From Mesobacillus zeae (GTDB lineage Bacteria > Bacillota > Bacilli > Bacillales > Cytobacillaceae): 64,000 nt of DNA. The position numbers were made by a program, and so were the translations under genes. Below, in pieces: positions 16,955 through 25,474 of this stretch. The stretch lies in NCBI RefSeq assembly GCF_003570705.1, contig NZ_QWVT01000016.1, positions 1 to 64,000 of the forward strand. The letters run 5' to 3'. The first letter of the stretch is position 1; the number at the start of each line of letters is the position of its first letter. The notes beneath the pieces were generated by a model that was not told where the DNA came from, did no database searches, and saw nothing but the letters and a program-made list of their open reading frames with translations.

Positions 16955-16984
16955 AAACACCAACTACACAAACACCAACTACAC
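16955..16984. repeat. 15-bp direct repeat, two copies
   Basis: AAACACCAACTACAC occurs twice in tandem, ending at the stop codon of the 53-residue minus-strand gene. Confidence 0.8.
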
Positions 16985-17145
16985 TATTTTTCTTCTTCTT
17001 CAATCCGGTTTTTGAAGGCTTCCTGTGTGACGAGCAGCTCCTCGTCTTCCTGGGCTTCTGTCGTATGCCTTTCAACAATTGTGCCCTCCGGCAATTTTCC
17101 CGGGTGGCCTTTTCTTTTATGGTTGAATCCAACTCCGCGTGACAT
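16984..17145 (-). CDS. Small hydrophilic hypothetical protein (53 aa)
   Basis: Starts [20 protein letters not shown] after AAAGGAGGTCATGACC, a strong ribosome binding site. The N-terminal half is basic and the C-terminal half very acidic, ending in IEEEEK. Size and composition are like the small sporulation-associated proteins of bacilli (YfhD-like), but I cannot assign a family. It is divergent from the peroxiredoxin gene. Confidence 0.6.
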   Translation of the reverse strand: MSRGVGFNHKRKGHPGKLPEGTIVERHTTEAQEDEELLVTQEAFKNRIEEEEK

Positions 17146-17280
17146 GGTCATGACCTCCTTTCGCTGCCTGTTAGCTTTCCCGCAACAAAGTTTGTTTATG
17201 AACTTCTTCCCCATCATGAAAGTTATGGCTGCATCTGCATAGTTATTAAAGAAAGCAGGTTGATAAAGGAGAGTGGGCAA

Positions 17281-17886
17281 ATGATGGATCAACAATATAG
17301 AGGCAATTCAGGTGCATCGTTCTTAGCAACAAGGGATGACCCTGCACCGCTTTTTTCTGCCGAGGCAGTTTCCGGGAAAAATGAGATTGCCAGGCTGTCT
17401 TTAGGGGACTATATAGGGAAATGGGTTATCCTGTTTTTCTATCCGAGCAATTTCACAGCTGTCTGATCGACAGAGCTGGCGGCGGTCGCCGCTGTTTACC
17501 CTCATATTCAAGCTGCAGGTGCAGAACTCCTGGCCATTAGCACTGACAGCATCTATGCTCATAATGCATTTAAACAGACATCGCCTCCCCTGAAGGATGC
17601 CGCATTTCCTTTAGTGAGCGACCGGAACCAAGAAATCGGCAATGCATACAAGGTACTAGACCGGAAGGCTGGTGCAACTGTAAGGGCTTCTGTGTTCATA
17701 AGCCCAGACCAGATTATCCACGCCAAGTTCATTTATCCTCGTGAAATCGGCAGGAATATTCCGGAACATTTCAGGCTCCTTCAAGCGTTCTTTTTTGAAA
17801 AAGAAACCGGCAAGGGCGTACCGGCCAACTGGATTCCGGGTCATCCGGGAATAAATATGGCTCCTTCGTACATCGACAAGGTATAA
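17281..17886 (+). CDS. Peroxiredoxin with in-frame TGA at the catalytic position (candidate selenoprotein)
   Basis: Read through one TGA (17464-17466), the gene encodes 201 residues of the AhpC/TSA fold. The family's PxxxTxxC motif appears as PSNFTAV-(TGA)-STEL, so the TGA replaces exactly the peroxidatic cysteine (residue 62). Downstream the fold continues intact: [56 protein letters not shown], to the stop at 17884-17886. No cysteine occurs anywhere in the product, so without selenocysteine it would lack a catalytic thiol. A SECIS-like hairpin follows the TGA. Start ATG 17281 is nine bases after AAAGGAG. The alternative is a Cys-to-stop nonsense mutation, but the rest of the gene shows no decay. 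Confidence 0.7.
17467..17500 (+). promoter_or_regulatory. Candidate bacterial SECIS element
   Basis: GCGGC (17479-17483) and GCCGC (17488-17492) form a five-bp GC stem around the loop GGTC, extended outward by two G-T pairs. Counting the T of TGA as 1, the loop occupies positions 21-24; in E. coli fdhF the GGUC loop occupies 22-25. Loop sequence and distance both fit SelB recognition. It lies in the coding sequence, as bacterial SECIS elements do. Confidence 0.6.
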
Positions 17887-17893
17887 AGCCAGC

Positions 17894-17928
17894 AGTCCCT
17901 TCTCTTTTATGGAGAAGGGGCTTTTTTT
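17894..17928 (+). terminator. Terminator after the peroxiredoxin gene
   Basis: AGTCCCTTCTC and GAGAAGGGGCT form an 11-bp stem (one G-T pair) followed by TTTTTTT. Confidence 0.85.
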
Positions 17929-17983
17929 GTTTTAGAAAAAAAGTCCCTAAATATGGATCTCTGACAGAAGCTGTGGAAATTAG

Positions 17984-17997
17984 GTGACAATAATCAC
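17984..17997. promoter_or_regulatory. Possible Rex-like operator upstream of cydA
   Basis: GTGA-N6-TCAC has the core spacing of Rex sites (TTGTGAA-N4-TTCACAA) but lacks the outer TT/AA. It lies about 120 bases upstream of cydA, which is redox-controlled by Rex in B. subtilis. A second partly matching word, TTTGTCAC, lies at about 18013. Confidence 0.3.
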
Positions 17998-18116
17998 AGA
18001 AAAAAATATTTTTGTCACATAGTTGTCTCAAATATTTTCTATTTACCACACAAAATTTTCTTACAATAGCATTAAAGGTATTTAAATCAATGATTACTTT
18101 TTAGGAGGAGAACAAG

Positions 18117-19472
18117 ATGGATGAGGTCCTAGTGCTCAGCAGGATCCAGTTTGCGGTTACGGTAATCTACCATTTTTTGTTTGTGCCGCTCACAATCGGG
18201 CTTGTTATTTTAGTCGCTATCATGGAGACCAGATTTGCAAAGACTGGAGACAGCCTGTATAGAAGAATGGCGGATTTCTGGGGTAAGCTTTTCACTATAA
18301 ATTTTGTACTCGGTGTCATCACCGGTATCACGATGGAATTCCAGTTTGGTACGAACTGGTCAGAATACTCGAAGTACATGGGCGATATTTTTGGTTCGCC
18401 TTTGGCTATTGAAGCTTTGCTCGCATTCTTCCTTGAATCTACATTCTTTGGGATTTGGCTATTCGGCAAAGATAAGATTTCGCCGAAACTTCGTGCCTTC
18501 TCGATGTGGATGGTCGCCCTTGGCACCAATATTTCAGCACTTTGGATCATTACCGCCAACGGTTTCATGCAAAACCCGGTGGGCTATGTGATAAGGGACG
18601 GCAGAGCCGAACTGGAAAGTTTTACAGCGCTCATCACAAACCCTTATGCATGGCATATGTTCTTCCATACAGTTATCAGTTGTTATATCGTAGGATCTTT
18701 CTTTGTAATGGCAGTGAGTGCCTATCATCTGCTGCGTAAAAATGAGACACCGTTTTTCAAAAAATCATTTAAGTATGGCCTGGTTTTGGCAGTTTTCGCT
18801 GCAACAGTGACACCGTTCATCGGTCACCAGTCGGGGGTGTATGCAACTGAAAAACAGCCGGCCAAAGGAGCAGCCCTTGAGGCTGTCTGGGAAACACAGT
18901 CAAAAATGCCTTTCCACATCATACAGTTCCCTGATGCAGAGAATGAGAAGAATTCCTTCGAAGCTCTTAGCATCCCACGGATTGGAAGCTTCTTATATAC
19001 GAATACATTTGACGGAAAAGTTACAGGCCTGAAAGATATTCCGGCTGATGAACGCCCGAATGTTCCGCTCGTGTTCTATTCTTTCAGGATCATGGTTGCG
19101 CTTGGGACATTCTTCATGCTTGCTTCATGGTACGGAGTTTATCTGTATCGGAAAAATAAACTCGAAAACTCTAAAAGGTATTTGAAAATGATGCTATATT
19201 CTGTCCTGCTGCCATATGTTGCAATCAATGTAGGGTGGATTGTGGCGGAAGCGGGGCGCCAGCCTTGGGCGGTATACGGATTAATGAAAACTTCAGCAGG
19301 TGTATCGCCAATCAGCCTGTCGCAAATCATTTTTTCGCTAGGTTCCCTTGTCCTGTTCTATACGATTTTGCTGATTGCAGATGTGTACCTGATCGTGAAA
19401 TTCGCGAGGAAGGGACCTGGTACGGAGCTTGCGGCTGGTACAGAAGGAGGAGGAATCAAGCATGTCTCATGA
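18117..19472 (+). CDS. cydA: Cytochrome bd ubiquinol oxidase subunit I
   Basis: 451 residues with about nine transmembrane helices. Visible landmarks are His19 (VIYHFLFVPLT; heme b595/d ligand), the Q-loop between TM6 and TM7 with a short form, and the diagnostic GRQPWAVYG motif near residue 384. It oxidises quinol and reduces oxygen to water without proton pumping, important at low oxygen or under stress. Start ATG follows TAGGAGGAGAACAAG. It overlaps cydB by 11 bases. Expression is probably repressed when NAD+ is high (Rex), as in relatives. Confidence 0.97.
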   Translation: MDEVLVLSRIQFAVTVIYHFLFVPLTIGLVILVAIMETRFAKTGDSLYRRMADFWGKLFTINFVLGVITGITMEFQFGTNWSEYSKYMGDIFGSPLAIEALLAFFLESTFFGIWLFGKDKISPKLRAFSMWMVALGTNISALWIITANGFMQNPVGYVIRDGRAELESFTALITNPYAWHMFFHTVISCYIVGSFFVMAVSAYHLLRKNETPFFKKSFKYGLVLAVFAATVTPFIGHQSGVYATEKQPAKGAALEAVWETQSKMPFHIIQFPDAENEKNSFEALSIPRIGSFLYTNTFDGKVTGLKDIPADERPNVPLVFYSFRIMVALGTFFMLASWYGVYLYRKNKLENSKRYLKMMLYSVLLPYVAINVGWIVAEAGRQPWAVYGLMKTSAGVSPISLSQIIFSLGSLVLFYTILLIADVYLIVKFARKGPGTELAAGTEGGGIKHVS

Positions 19473-20490
19473 TACGCTTGCAATTATCTGGTTTGGGCTT
19501 TGGGGCTTGATTTGGACGATATACTTTATCCTTGATGGCTATTCGCTCGGCACCGGGATGCTTTTCCCGTTTATTGCAAAGAATCGGCAGGAGAGGAACC
19601 AGATTCAAGAAGCAATCGGACCTTTCTGGGGAGGAAATGAAGTTTGGCTGATTACCGCTGGAGGAGCTACATTTGCCGCATTCCCGGCCGTCTATGCAGA
19701 CATGTTCTCTTTTCTCTATACGCCATTGTTCCTTGTTCTGATCGCTTTGTTCCTCAGGGCAGCAGGCCTTGAATTCATGCATAAGGATGATCATCCGGTA
19801 TGGCAGTCAGCCTGCAAGTGGGGATTCACCATTGGAAGCTTCCTGATTGCCCTCCTGTTCGGTGTGACGTTCGCTAACCTTTATCGTGGCCTTCTCATCG
19901 GAAAAGAAGGATACGAAGGGAATCTGTTGAGCCTCCTGAACCCTTATGGCCTGCTAGGCGGCTTGTTGTTTGTCGCTTTGTTCCTTCTATCGGGTTCCCT
20001 ATGGATTCAGTTGAAGACAGAAGGAGAAACAGCAAAGAGAGCTGCGAAGCTTTCTCGGCCGATTGCAGGAGTCGCAGCAGCCATGCTCGCATTGTTTTTC
20101 CTGGCAACAGCCAATCGGACACCGCTTACCGATAATTATGCCGACTATCCTATTCTTTGGATTGTACCGCTCCTTGCGCTTGTTGCAATGCTTGCAGCCG
20201 TGAGGTTCGTATTCAAGAAGAAAATCGGACTCGCTTTCACTGCTGTCTGTATCACAATTTTTACAAAAATGGCTTTTGGATTTATCGGGATGTTCCCGAA
20301 CATGCTTCCATCTAAAATTGACAATGCCTACAGCGTGAATCTTTACGATGCGGCAGGCAGCAAGCTGAACCTTACCATCATGTTCACAGTAGCGATCATC
20401 TTCGTTCCGATTGTCATTGGCTATCAGCTGTGGAGCTACTCGTTGTTTAAAGAGAAAATCCATAAGGAAAGTGCGAAAGGCTATCAGTGA
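19462..20490 (+). CDS. cydB: Cytochrome bd ubiquinol oxidase subunit II
   Basis: 342 residues, eight or nine transmembrane helices, starting MSHDTLAIIWFGLWGLIWTI. The segments DGYSLGTGMLFPF and GPFWGGNEVWLITAGGATFA are characteristic of CydB. It forms the heterodimer with CydA. The start at 19462 is inside the last codons of cydA with AAGGAGGAGG upstream, implying coupled translation. cydCD are not in the window. Confidence 0.97.
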   Translation: MSHDTLAIIWFGLWGLIWTIYFILDGYSLGTGMLFPFIAKNRQERNQIQEAIGPFWGGNEVWLITAGGATFAAFPAVYADMFSFLYTPLFLVLIALFLRAAGLEFMHKDDHPVWQSACKWGFTIGSFLIALLFGVTFANLYRGLLIGKEGYEGNLLSLLNPYGLLGGLLFVALFLLSGSLWIQLKTEGETAKRAAKLSRPIAGVAAAMLALFFLATANRTPLTDNYADYPILWIVPLLALVAMLAAVRFVFKKKIGLAFTAVCITIFTKMAFGFIGMFPNMLPSKIDNAYSVNLYDAAGSKLNLTIMFTVAIIFVPIVIGYQLWSYSLFKEKIHKESAKGYQ

Positions 20491-20510
20491 TCAAAACCTC
20501 ATAATGACAG

Positions 20511-20547
20511 AAAAGACCAAATCACATTGTGATTTGGTCTTTTTTTC
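20511..20547. terminator. Terminator of cydAB
   Basis: AAGACCAAATCACA and TGTGATTTGGTCTT form a perfect 14-bp stem followed by TTTTTTT. Confidence 0.9.
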
Positions 20548-20622
20548 GCGTTGTTAAAATTGCAGGAAATAAATGTTTGACTATAGAATTATGATTTTAG
20601 CAATAACAAAGGGGGAATTTTC

Positions 20623-21128
20623 TTGTTTGAAGTAAAAAAGGCTGGTACACAGCATATCGAAGGCATCATCCAAGTCTGTACAGACGGATACAGAGATACA
20701 TACTGTGAGACTCACTCTGAAGAATACATAGAAAGAGTCATCAAACAGTTTTATCATTACGACCGAATCTATGAAGACGTACTGAGCAGCGGGGAAGGCT
20801 GGGATGGCTGGTATATCGCTGAAGAAAACGTTAAAGTAGTTGGGGCAATCGGCGGGGGACTAACTGAGAAAGCTCCTGCGAGGTATTTGTGCTGTACTTA
20901 GACCCTAAACGGCGTGGGGAAGGAATAGGCACCCTTCTGTTAAACGCTTTAACAGACATTCAAAAATCAAAAGGTGCTGCCCGGCAATGGGTCTCAGTTT
21001 CAAAAGGAAACCACAAAGGAATACCATTTTATGAAGCCAGGAGCTTTCAGTTTGAAGAAGAGCAAAAGACATATGAAAGCAAAGAAAATGAAGAGTACGT
21101 TTCACTGAGATATTGGCGGGAAATCTGA
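20623..21128 (+). pseudogene. GNAT acetyltransferase gene with one frameshift
   Basis: The first part (TTG start after AAGGGGGAATTTTC) reads FEVKKAGTQHIEGIIQVCTD through VVGAIGGGLTEKAPA, then hits TAG after ARYLCCT. The next frame continues EVFVLYLDPKRRGEGIGTLL through the acetyl-CoA binding loop to a normal end at 21128. A single-base deletion near 20880 (GCTCCTGC-GAGGTATTT) explains the split. Joined, it would be an intact ~168-residue GNAT protein, so the damage is recent, or is a sequencing error. Confidence 0.8.
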
Positions 21129-21251
21129 TAAAAGAGTGAGTGTTAAAGATGGGTGCAGGTGTAGGTGAAATCCTAATTTCACCATGATTTTTCCTGATAC
21201 CAAATGGATTATAATGATAGTAACAATGCGGAAAAATGAGGGGTGGGGCTG

Positions 21252-21626
21252 ATGGATTTTTCACTGATCATTGCTGAGGATAGAATTAAAAAGGCTTATG
21301 ATGATGGGGAGTTCGAAAATTTGCCTGGATTTGGCAAGCCTCTCAAGCCGGATGAGCTTGCTTCGGTACCACAAGAGCTTCGAATGGCATACCGAATCAT
21401 GAAGAATGCAGGCTATTCACCTGAGGAAAACGCCATCAGGCAGGAAATATTGTCAATCGAAGACTTAATTAGAAGCGGGGTTGAGGGAGAAGAAGCCAAA
21501 GAATTACAACAGAAGCTGAATGAGAAGCTGGTCAGTTATCAAAACCTTGTTTCAAACCGAGGCCTACAAACCAACTCTTCTATTTTTAAAAATTATCACC
21601 AAAAGATAGAGGATAAGCTACTGTAA
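21252..21626 (+). CDS. DUF1992 (DnaJ-homologue subfamily C member 28-like) protein
   Basis: 124 residues. The signature IIAEDRIKKAYDDGEFENLPGFGKPL near the N-terminus defines the DUF1992 family, which is widespread and uncharacterised. The start ATG is preceded by GAGGGGTGGGG; an in-frame GTG nine bases upstream overlaps that site and is rejected. Followed by its own terminator. Confidence 0.85.
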   Translation: MDFSLIIAEDRIKKAYDDGEFENLPGFGKPLKPDELASVPQELRMAYRIMKNAGYSPEENAIRQEILSIEDLIRSGVEGEEAKELQQKLNEKLVSYQNLVSNRGLQTNSSIFKNYHQKIEDKLL

Positions 21627-21636
21627 GCAAAGAGTG

Positions 21637-21666
21637 AAAAGCCGGGGATGATGCCCGGCTTTTATT
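21637..21666. terminator. Terminator after the DUF1992 gene
   Basis: AAAAGCCGGG and CCCGGCTTTT pair perfectly around GATGATG. Confidence 0.85.
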
Positions 21667-21747
21667 ATAGTTTTTTAATTATATATGGTTCGGATTCTTG
21701 CTCAACTTCATGGATGTTGATTATTTTTTTACATATATTATCTAATT

Positions 21748-21910
21748 GTCCGAATCAGCTAGTTTTCTGTCCGAATTACGCGTCTTTTTGTCTTAATCAA
21801 ATCGTTTTCTGTCCGAATCAAGCTTGTTTTTAGGAGAAACACGTCATTTCCCGAGAGTATAGAATTATTTCCCGAAACCATTCCCTTAAATTACCCGAAT
21901 CAATCCACTA
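21748..21910. repeat. 21-bp periodic array, core TGTCCGAAT, then TTTCCCGA
   Basis: Units start at 21748, 21769, 21790 and 21811 (exactly 21 bases): TGTCCGAATC, TGTCCGAATT, TGTCTTAATC, TGTCCGAATC, each followed by 11 variable bases. It continues with ATTTCCCGA words at about 21852, 21873 and a shifted ATTACCCGA at about 21894. No coding frame. Confidence 0.85.
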
Positions 21911-22074
21911 GTTTACCTGCATCTGAGCCAAACTAGCCTTCCAATCACAATTTTTAAGTCTGAAACCGTCCCAGACCGCCCTAAAACCATAGCAACCCAA
22001 CCCAAAAGATCAATAAATCATTTCAAACTGCTCCTGCCAGGTCAAGCAATTATTCGGAGAATCCATCAGACTCT

Positions 22075-22310
22075 CGTCCAAACAGTATCCACACTGTCCA
22101 TCGAGCCCCCGTCCAAACAGTATCCACACTGTCCATCGAGCCCCCCGTCCAAACAGTATCCACACTGTCTATCGAGCCCCCGTCCAAACAGTATCCACAC
22201 TGTCTATCGAGCCCCCGTCCAAACAGTATCCACACTGTCCATCGAACTCCCGCAAAACAGTTTTCAAAGTGTCCATCTAACCCCTGGTAAAACAGCTGTC
22301 CCAATGTTCA
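22075..22310. repeat. 35-bp tandem repeat array
   Basis: Units start at 22075, 22110, 22146, 22181 and 22216 (35 bases, one of 36), nearly identical, each CGTCCAAACAGTATCCACAC then TGTCCATCGAGCCCC; two degenerate units follow to about 22310. Each unit carries CAGTATCCACACTG, able to form a small hairpin. The region 21900-22430 has no gene. Confidence 0.9.
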
Positions 22311-22435
22311 TTAAGCGGATTTGGTTTTTCAGCCATTTCCGGTTTTTTATTTAATGAGCGGAAGTGCGGACTCCTTCTTTTGGCCTATATATCGCTATTT
22401 GGGAACAAAAAACATGATATTTTCGCAAGTACTCC

Positions 22436-22462
22436 TAAAGGTTTTTTTAAATATGTCGAAAT
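22436..22462 (+). promoter_or_regulatory. Sigma-D-like promoter of motAB
   Basis: TAAA (22436-22439), exactly 15 bases, then GTCGAAAT (22455-22462), matching 6 of 8 positions of the sigma-D -10 element GCCGATAT. It lies 69 bases before the motA start. Motility genes of bacilli are commonly sigma-D dependent. Confidence 0.6.
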
Positions 22463-22530
22463 AAAAAGTGACACATAGTGAACTTAATAAGATATTTAGA
22501 GACAGCTCTATGCAGACAGGAGAATCATAC

Positions 22531-23325
22531 ATGGACAAATCATCAATCATCGGTATAATCCTTGGTATTATTGCGGTAGGGGTAGGAATGTTCTTAAAGG
22601 GAGTCAGCCCGGTTGCCCTCGTCAATCCGGCCGCGATAATGATAATTATCGTTGGGACAGTGGCCGCTGTCACAATCGCATTCCCCTCGAATGAACTGAA
22701 AAGAGTGCCAAAGCTTTTCGGCGTGGTTTTTAAGGAACAAAAGCAAGTCGACCTTGTTAAATTGATCAAGATGTTTTCAGACTGGGCCCAGCTTGCCCGG
22801 AAAGAAGGTCTTTTGGCGCTTGAAGGGAAAACAGGGGAAATTGAGGATGAGTTTTTGAAAAATGGGCTGTCACTTGCCGTCGATGGCCAAAGCGCCGATT
22901 ATATCCGTGATGTACTCTCCGAAGAAGTTGAAGCAATGGAGGAACGCCATCTTGCTGGCGCTGGGATTTTCACACAGGCCGGTACGTATGCGCCAACACT
23001 TGGAGTATTGGGTGCTGTAATCGGATTGATTGCTGCATTAGGACAAATGGAAGATACAACAGCCCTGGGACATGCCATCAGTGCTGCTTTCGTGGCAACC
23101 CTGCTCGGTATCTTTACAGGATACGTTTTGTGGCACCCATTTGCTAATAAGCTAAAGCGAAAATCAAAGCAGGAAGCAAAAGTGAAATATATGATGGTTG
23201 AAGGAATCCTCTCCATCCTGGAAGGAGAAGCGCCAAGGGTCATTGAGCAAAAGCTGGCTTCTTACCTTCCAGCGGGTGAGCGTAGCAGGATTTTAGAAGA
23301 AAGTGTCGTGGCTCAGGATGAGTAG
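22531..23325 (+). CDS. motA: Flagellar motor stator protein MotA
   Basis: 264 residues, starting MDKSSIIGIILGIIAVGVGM, with four transmembrane segments and the MotA signature TYAPTLGVLGAVIGLIAAL in TM3, followed by GHAISAAFVATLLGIFTGYV. The cytoplasmic loop between TM2 and TM3 carries the charged residues that contact FliG (SDWAQLARKEGLLALEG). The sequence is closer to proton-type MotA of B. subtilis than to sodium-type MotP. Start ATG with ACAGGAGAATCATAC upstream. motB follows with an eight-base overlap. Confidence 0.97.
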   Translation: MDKSSIIGIILGIIAVGVGMFLKGVSPVALVNPAAIMIIIVGTVAAVTIAFPSNELKRVPKLFGVVFKEQKQVDLVKLIKMFSDWAQLARKEGLLALEGKTGEIEDEFLKNGLSLAVDGQSADYIRDVLSEEVEAMEERHLAGAGIFTQAGTYAPTLGVLGAVIGLIAALGQMEDTTALGHAISAAFVATLLGIFTGYVLWHPFANKLKRKSKQEAKVKYMMVEGILSILEGEAPRVIEQKLASYLPAGERSRILEESVVAQDE

Positions 23326-24073
23326 GCGCAAGAAAAAAGCTCATCATGAGGAACATATGGATGAATCCTGGCTGATCCCATACGCGGATTTGCTGACATT
23401 GCTCCTTGCCCTGTTCATTGTCCTTTTCGCGATGAGTTCGGTTGACGCGATGAAATTCCAGATGCTCTCAAAGGCGTTCAATGAAGCGTTCACTGGAGGC
23501 ACAGGGGCATTTGAGTTCCAGAGCCCAATGCCTGAAAGCCAGATGGCTTCCCCAGACGAAGAGAAAAAAGATCAGGAAAAAAATGATAAAGAAGCGATTG
23601 CGAAGGAACAGCGTGAGCTTCAGGAGCTCCAGAAGAAAGTAAATGCCTACATTAAGGAAAAGAACTTGTCTGAGAAACTTGGAACATCACTTACTGATGA
23701 AGGGCTGCTTGTTACAATTCGGGATAATGTCCTGTTTGAGTCAGGAAAAGCAGAGATTCGCGAGACGGATATCCAGACAGCGAATGAAATAGCTGATTTG
23801 CTGGTCATGGATCCTCCAAGAAACATTATCATCAGCGGGCATACAGACAATGTCCCAATCAGGAATTCCAATTTTGAATCGAACTGGGAGCTCAGTGTTA
23901 TGAGAGCAGTGGAATTCATGAAAATCATCCTGAAAAATGAAGGGCTAGACCCCCGCTGGTTCAGCGCAAAAGGATTTGGAGAGTTTCAGCCAATTGCCAC
24001 AAATGACACGGAAGAAGGAAAAACACTGAACCGAAGAGTTGAAATTCTCATTCTCCCGCGGATTTCTGATTAA
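23318..24073 (+). CDS. motB: Flagellar motor stator protein MotB
   Basis: 251 residues. The basic N-terminus (MSRRKKKAHHEEH) precedes the single transmembrane helix with its proton-binding aspartate (WLIPYADLLTLLLALFIVL). A plug/linker region and a C-terminal OmpA-like peptidoglycan-binding domain follow (NIIISGHTDNVPIRNSNFES then NWELSVMRAVEF). It anchors the stator to the cell wall. The start ATG overlaps the motA stop region, implying coupled translation. Confidence 0.97.
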   Translation: MSRRKKKAHHEEHMDESWLIPYADLLTLLLALFIVLFAMSSVDAMKFQMLSKAFNEAFTGGTGAFEFQSPMPESQMASPDEEKKDQEKNDKEAIAKEQRELQELQKKVNAYIKEKNLSEKLGTSLTDEGLLVTIRDNVLFESGKAEIRETDIQTANEIADLLVMDPPRNIIISGHTDNVPIRNSNFESNWELSVMRAVEFMKIILKNEGLDPRWFSAKGFGEFQPIATNDTEEGKTLNRRVEILILPRISD

Positions 24074-24097
24074 GCTCCAGAATTTGAATAGAATCAT

Positions 24098-24131
24098 AAA
24101 AAAACCGGACCCCACCAAGTCCGGTTTTTTT
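24098..24131. terminator. Terminator of motAB
   Basis: AAAAAACCGGAC and GTCCGGTTTTTT pair around CCCACCAA. Confidence 0.9.
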
Positions 24132-24241
24132 ATGGTTCACAATTAATTGGTGGAATCCGATAAAATATTTATTTAACTATTTTAAATATTTGGCAGTTTT
24201 GGTATCATTTAATGATTCCACTATTCGGGGGTGAGATTCTA

Positions 24242-25459
24242 ATGAGGAAACTGAAACAGTCACTGGGCATTTTTCATCCTATTGTGTGGGTATTGCTGTC
24301 CGGGACCATACTTGCGAGAGGATCGGCATTCATGACATTGCCTTTCCTGGCTGTCTACCTGTCAAAAACAATGGATCTCCATCCCATCATGATTGGCATT
24401 ACTATTGGAATCAGCCCGCTGACAGGGACACTTGGAGGGTTCATTGGCGGCCACCTTTCTGACCGCTTCGGCCGAAAACCGGTCATGCTGCTCGCATTAG
24501 GAGCCACATCGTTGGTCTATTTCGGCTTTTTTCTCGCTGAAACACCAAGCGCCTTTATTTTGCTTAATGCCCTGAACGGACTCTGCACTGCTTTCTTTGA
24601 GCCAACTTCACAGGCACTGATTTCAGATGTCACTGAAAAGAAAAATAGAATGAAGGCATTTTCGCTTCGATATACTGCCATCAACATTGGAGCATCAGTT
24701 GGTCCGCTGGCAGGCGCCTACATGGCAGTTGTGTCTGCTAAATCAGCGTTTCTCATTACGGGACTTATTTACCTCGCTTACTCCGTCGTATTGCTTCTGA
24801 TGATGAAGAAATATTCCGTACCTGGAAGAGATGAGGGCAGCAATCCCATGTCACTAAAGGGATCGCTGAAAATCATGGCAATGGACAAAGGTCTCCGCTT
24901 TCTGATTCTGGGAAGCATTTTGATCAATCTGGGGTATTCCCAAATTGAGTCCACCCTACCGCAGCATTTAACGAAAACAATGGAAGAAGGGGTATTCGTT
25001 TTTTCCGTCCTGCTGTCAATCAATGCAATCATGGTCGTCCTGCTGCAAATGCCCCTCAGCGCTTACAGTGAAAAATTCAAGACGATGCAGGTGATGATGG
25101 CTGGTGCGATCCTGCTTTCAGCGGGCTTGCTATGCTTTGGCTTTGCAAAGGGATGGATCATCGCTATTATCGCAGTGCTGCTAGTAACAGTCGGGGAAAT
25201 ACTGATCTTCCCCTCAAGCAGTATGCTTGTTGACCAGATTGCACCAGAAGAGCTACGCGGGACTTACTTCGGCGCAAGCCAGTTCAGGAAAATCGGACAA
25301 TTCGCTGGCCCGATTGCAGGCGGATTTCTGCTTGGAGAAGGAGGGGCACTGCTGCTCTTTCCAGTCATCGCTGGAATTACTGTTTGCAGCCTGTTCTTTT
25401 TCTCAAGGGGGAACAAAGCAGTCTCCAAAGTGGAGCAGCCAACAAACTTCTCCGTTTAG
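24242..25459 (+). CDS. MFS transporter
   Basis: 405 residues, 12 transmembrane helices. Motif A is GGHLSDRFGRKPVM (about residues 67-80), and a second-half copy is degenerate (SAYSEKFKTMQVM). TM5 carries SVGPLAGAYMA, an antiporter-type motif C variant. A DHA1-like exporter is inferred; substrate unknown. Start ATG 24242 with GGGGGTGAG upstream. Confidence 0.85.
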   Translation: MRKLKQSLGIFHPIVWVLLSGTILARGSAFMTLPFLAVYLSKTMDLHPIMIGITIGISPLTGTLGGFIGGHLSDRFGRKPVMLLALGATSLVYFGFFLAETPSAFILLNALNGLCTAFFEPTSQALISDVTEKKNRMKAFSLRYTAINIGASVGPLAGAYMAVVSAKSAFLITGLIYLAYSVVLLLMMKKYSVPGRDEGSNPMSLKGSLKIMAMDKGLRFLILGSILINLGYSQIESTLPQHLTKTMEEGVFVFSVLLSINAIMVVLLQMPLSAYSEKFKTMQVMMAGAILLSAGLLCFGFAKGWIIAIIAVLLVTVGEILIFPSSSMLVDQIAPEELRGTYFGASQFRKIGQFAGPIAGGFLLGEGGALLLFPVIAGITVCSLFFFSRGNKAVSKVEQPTNFSV

Positions 25460-25474
25460 GATCTCGGCGAGAAT

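Noticed and set aside
17464-17466. Simple nonsense mutation in the peroxiredoxin gene
   Set aside because: Not excluded, but less likely: the stop falls on the catalytic codon, a SECIS-like hairpin follows at the right distance, and the rest of the gene is intact.
22050-22304. Minus-strand open frame of 84 codons across the 35-bp repeats
   Set aside because: Its apparent protein is only the repeat read in successive frames (35 is not a multiple of three); no ribosome binding site.
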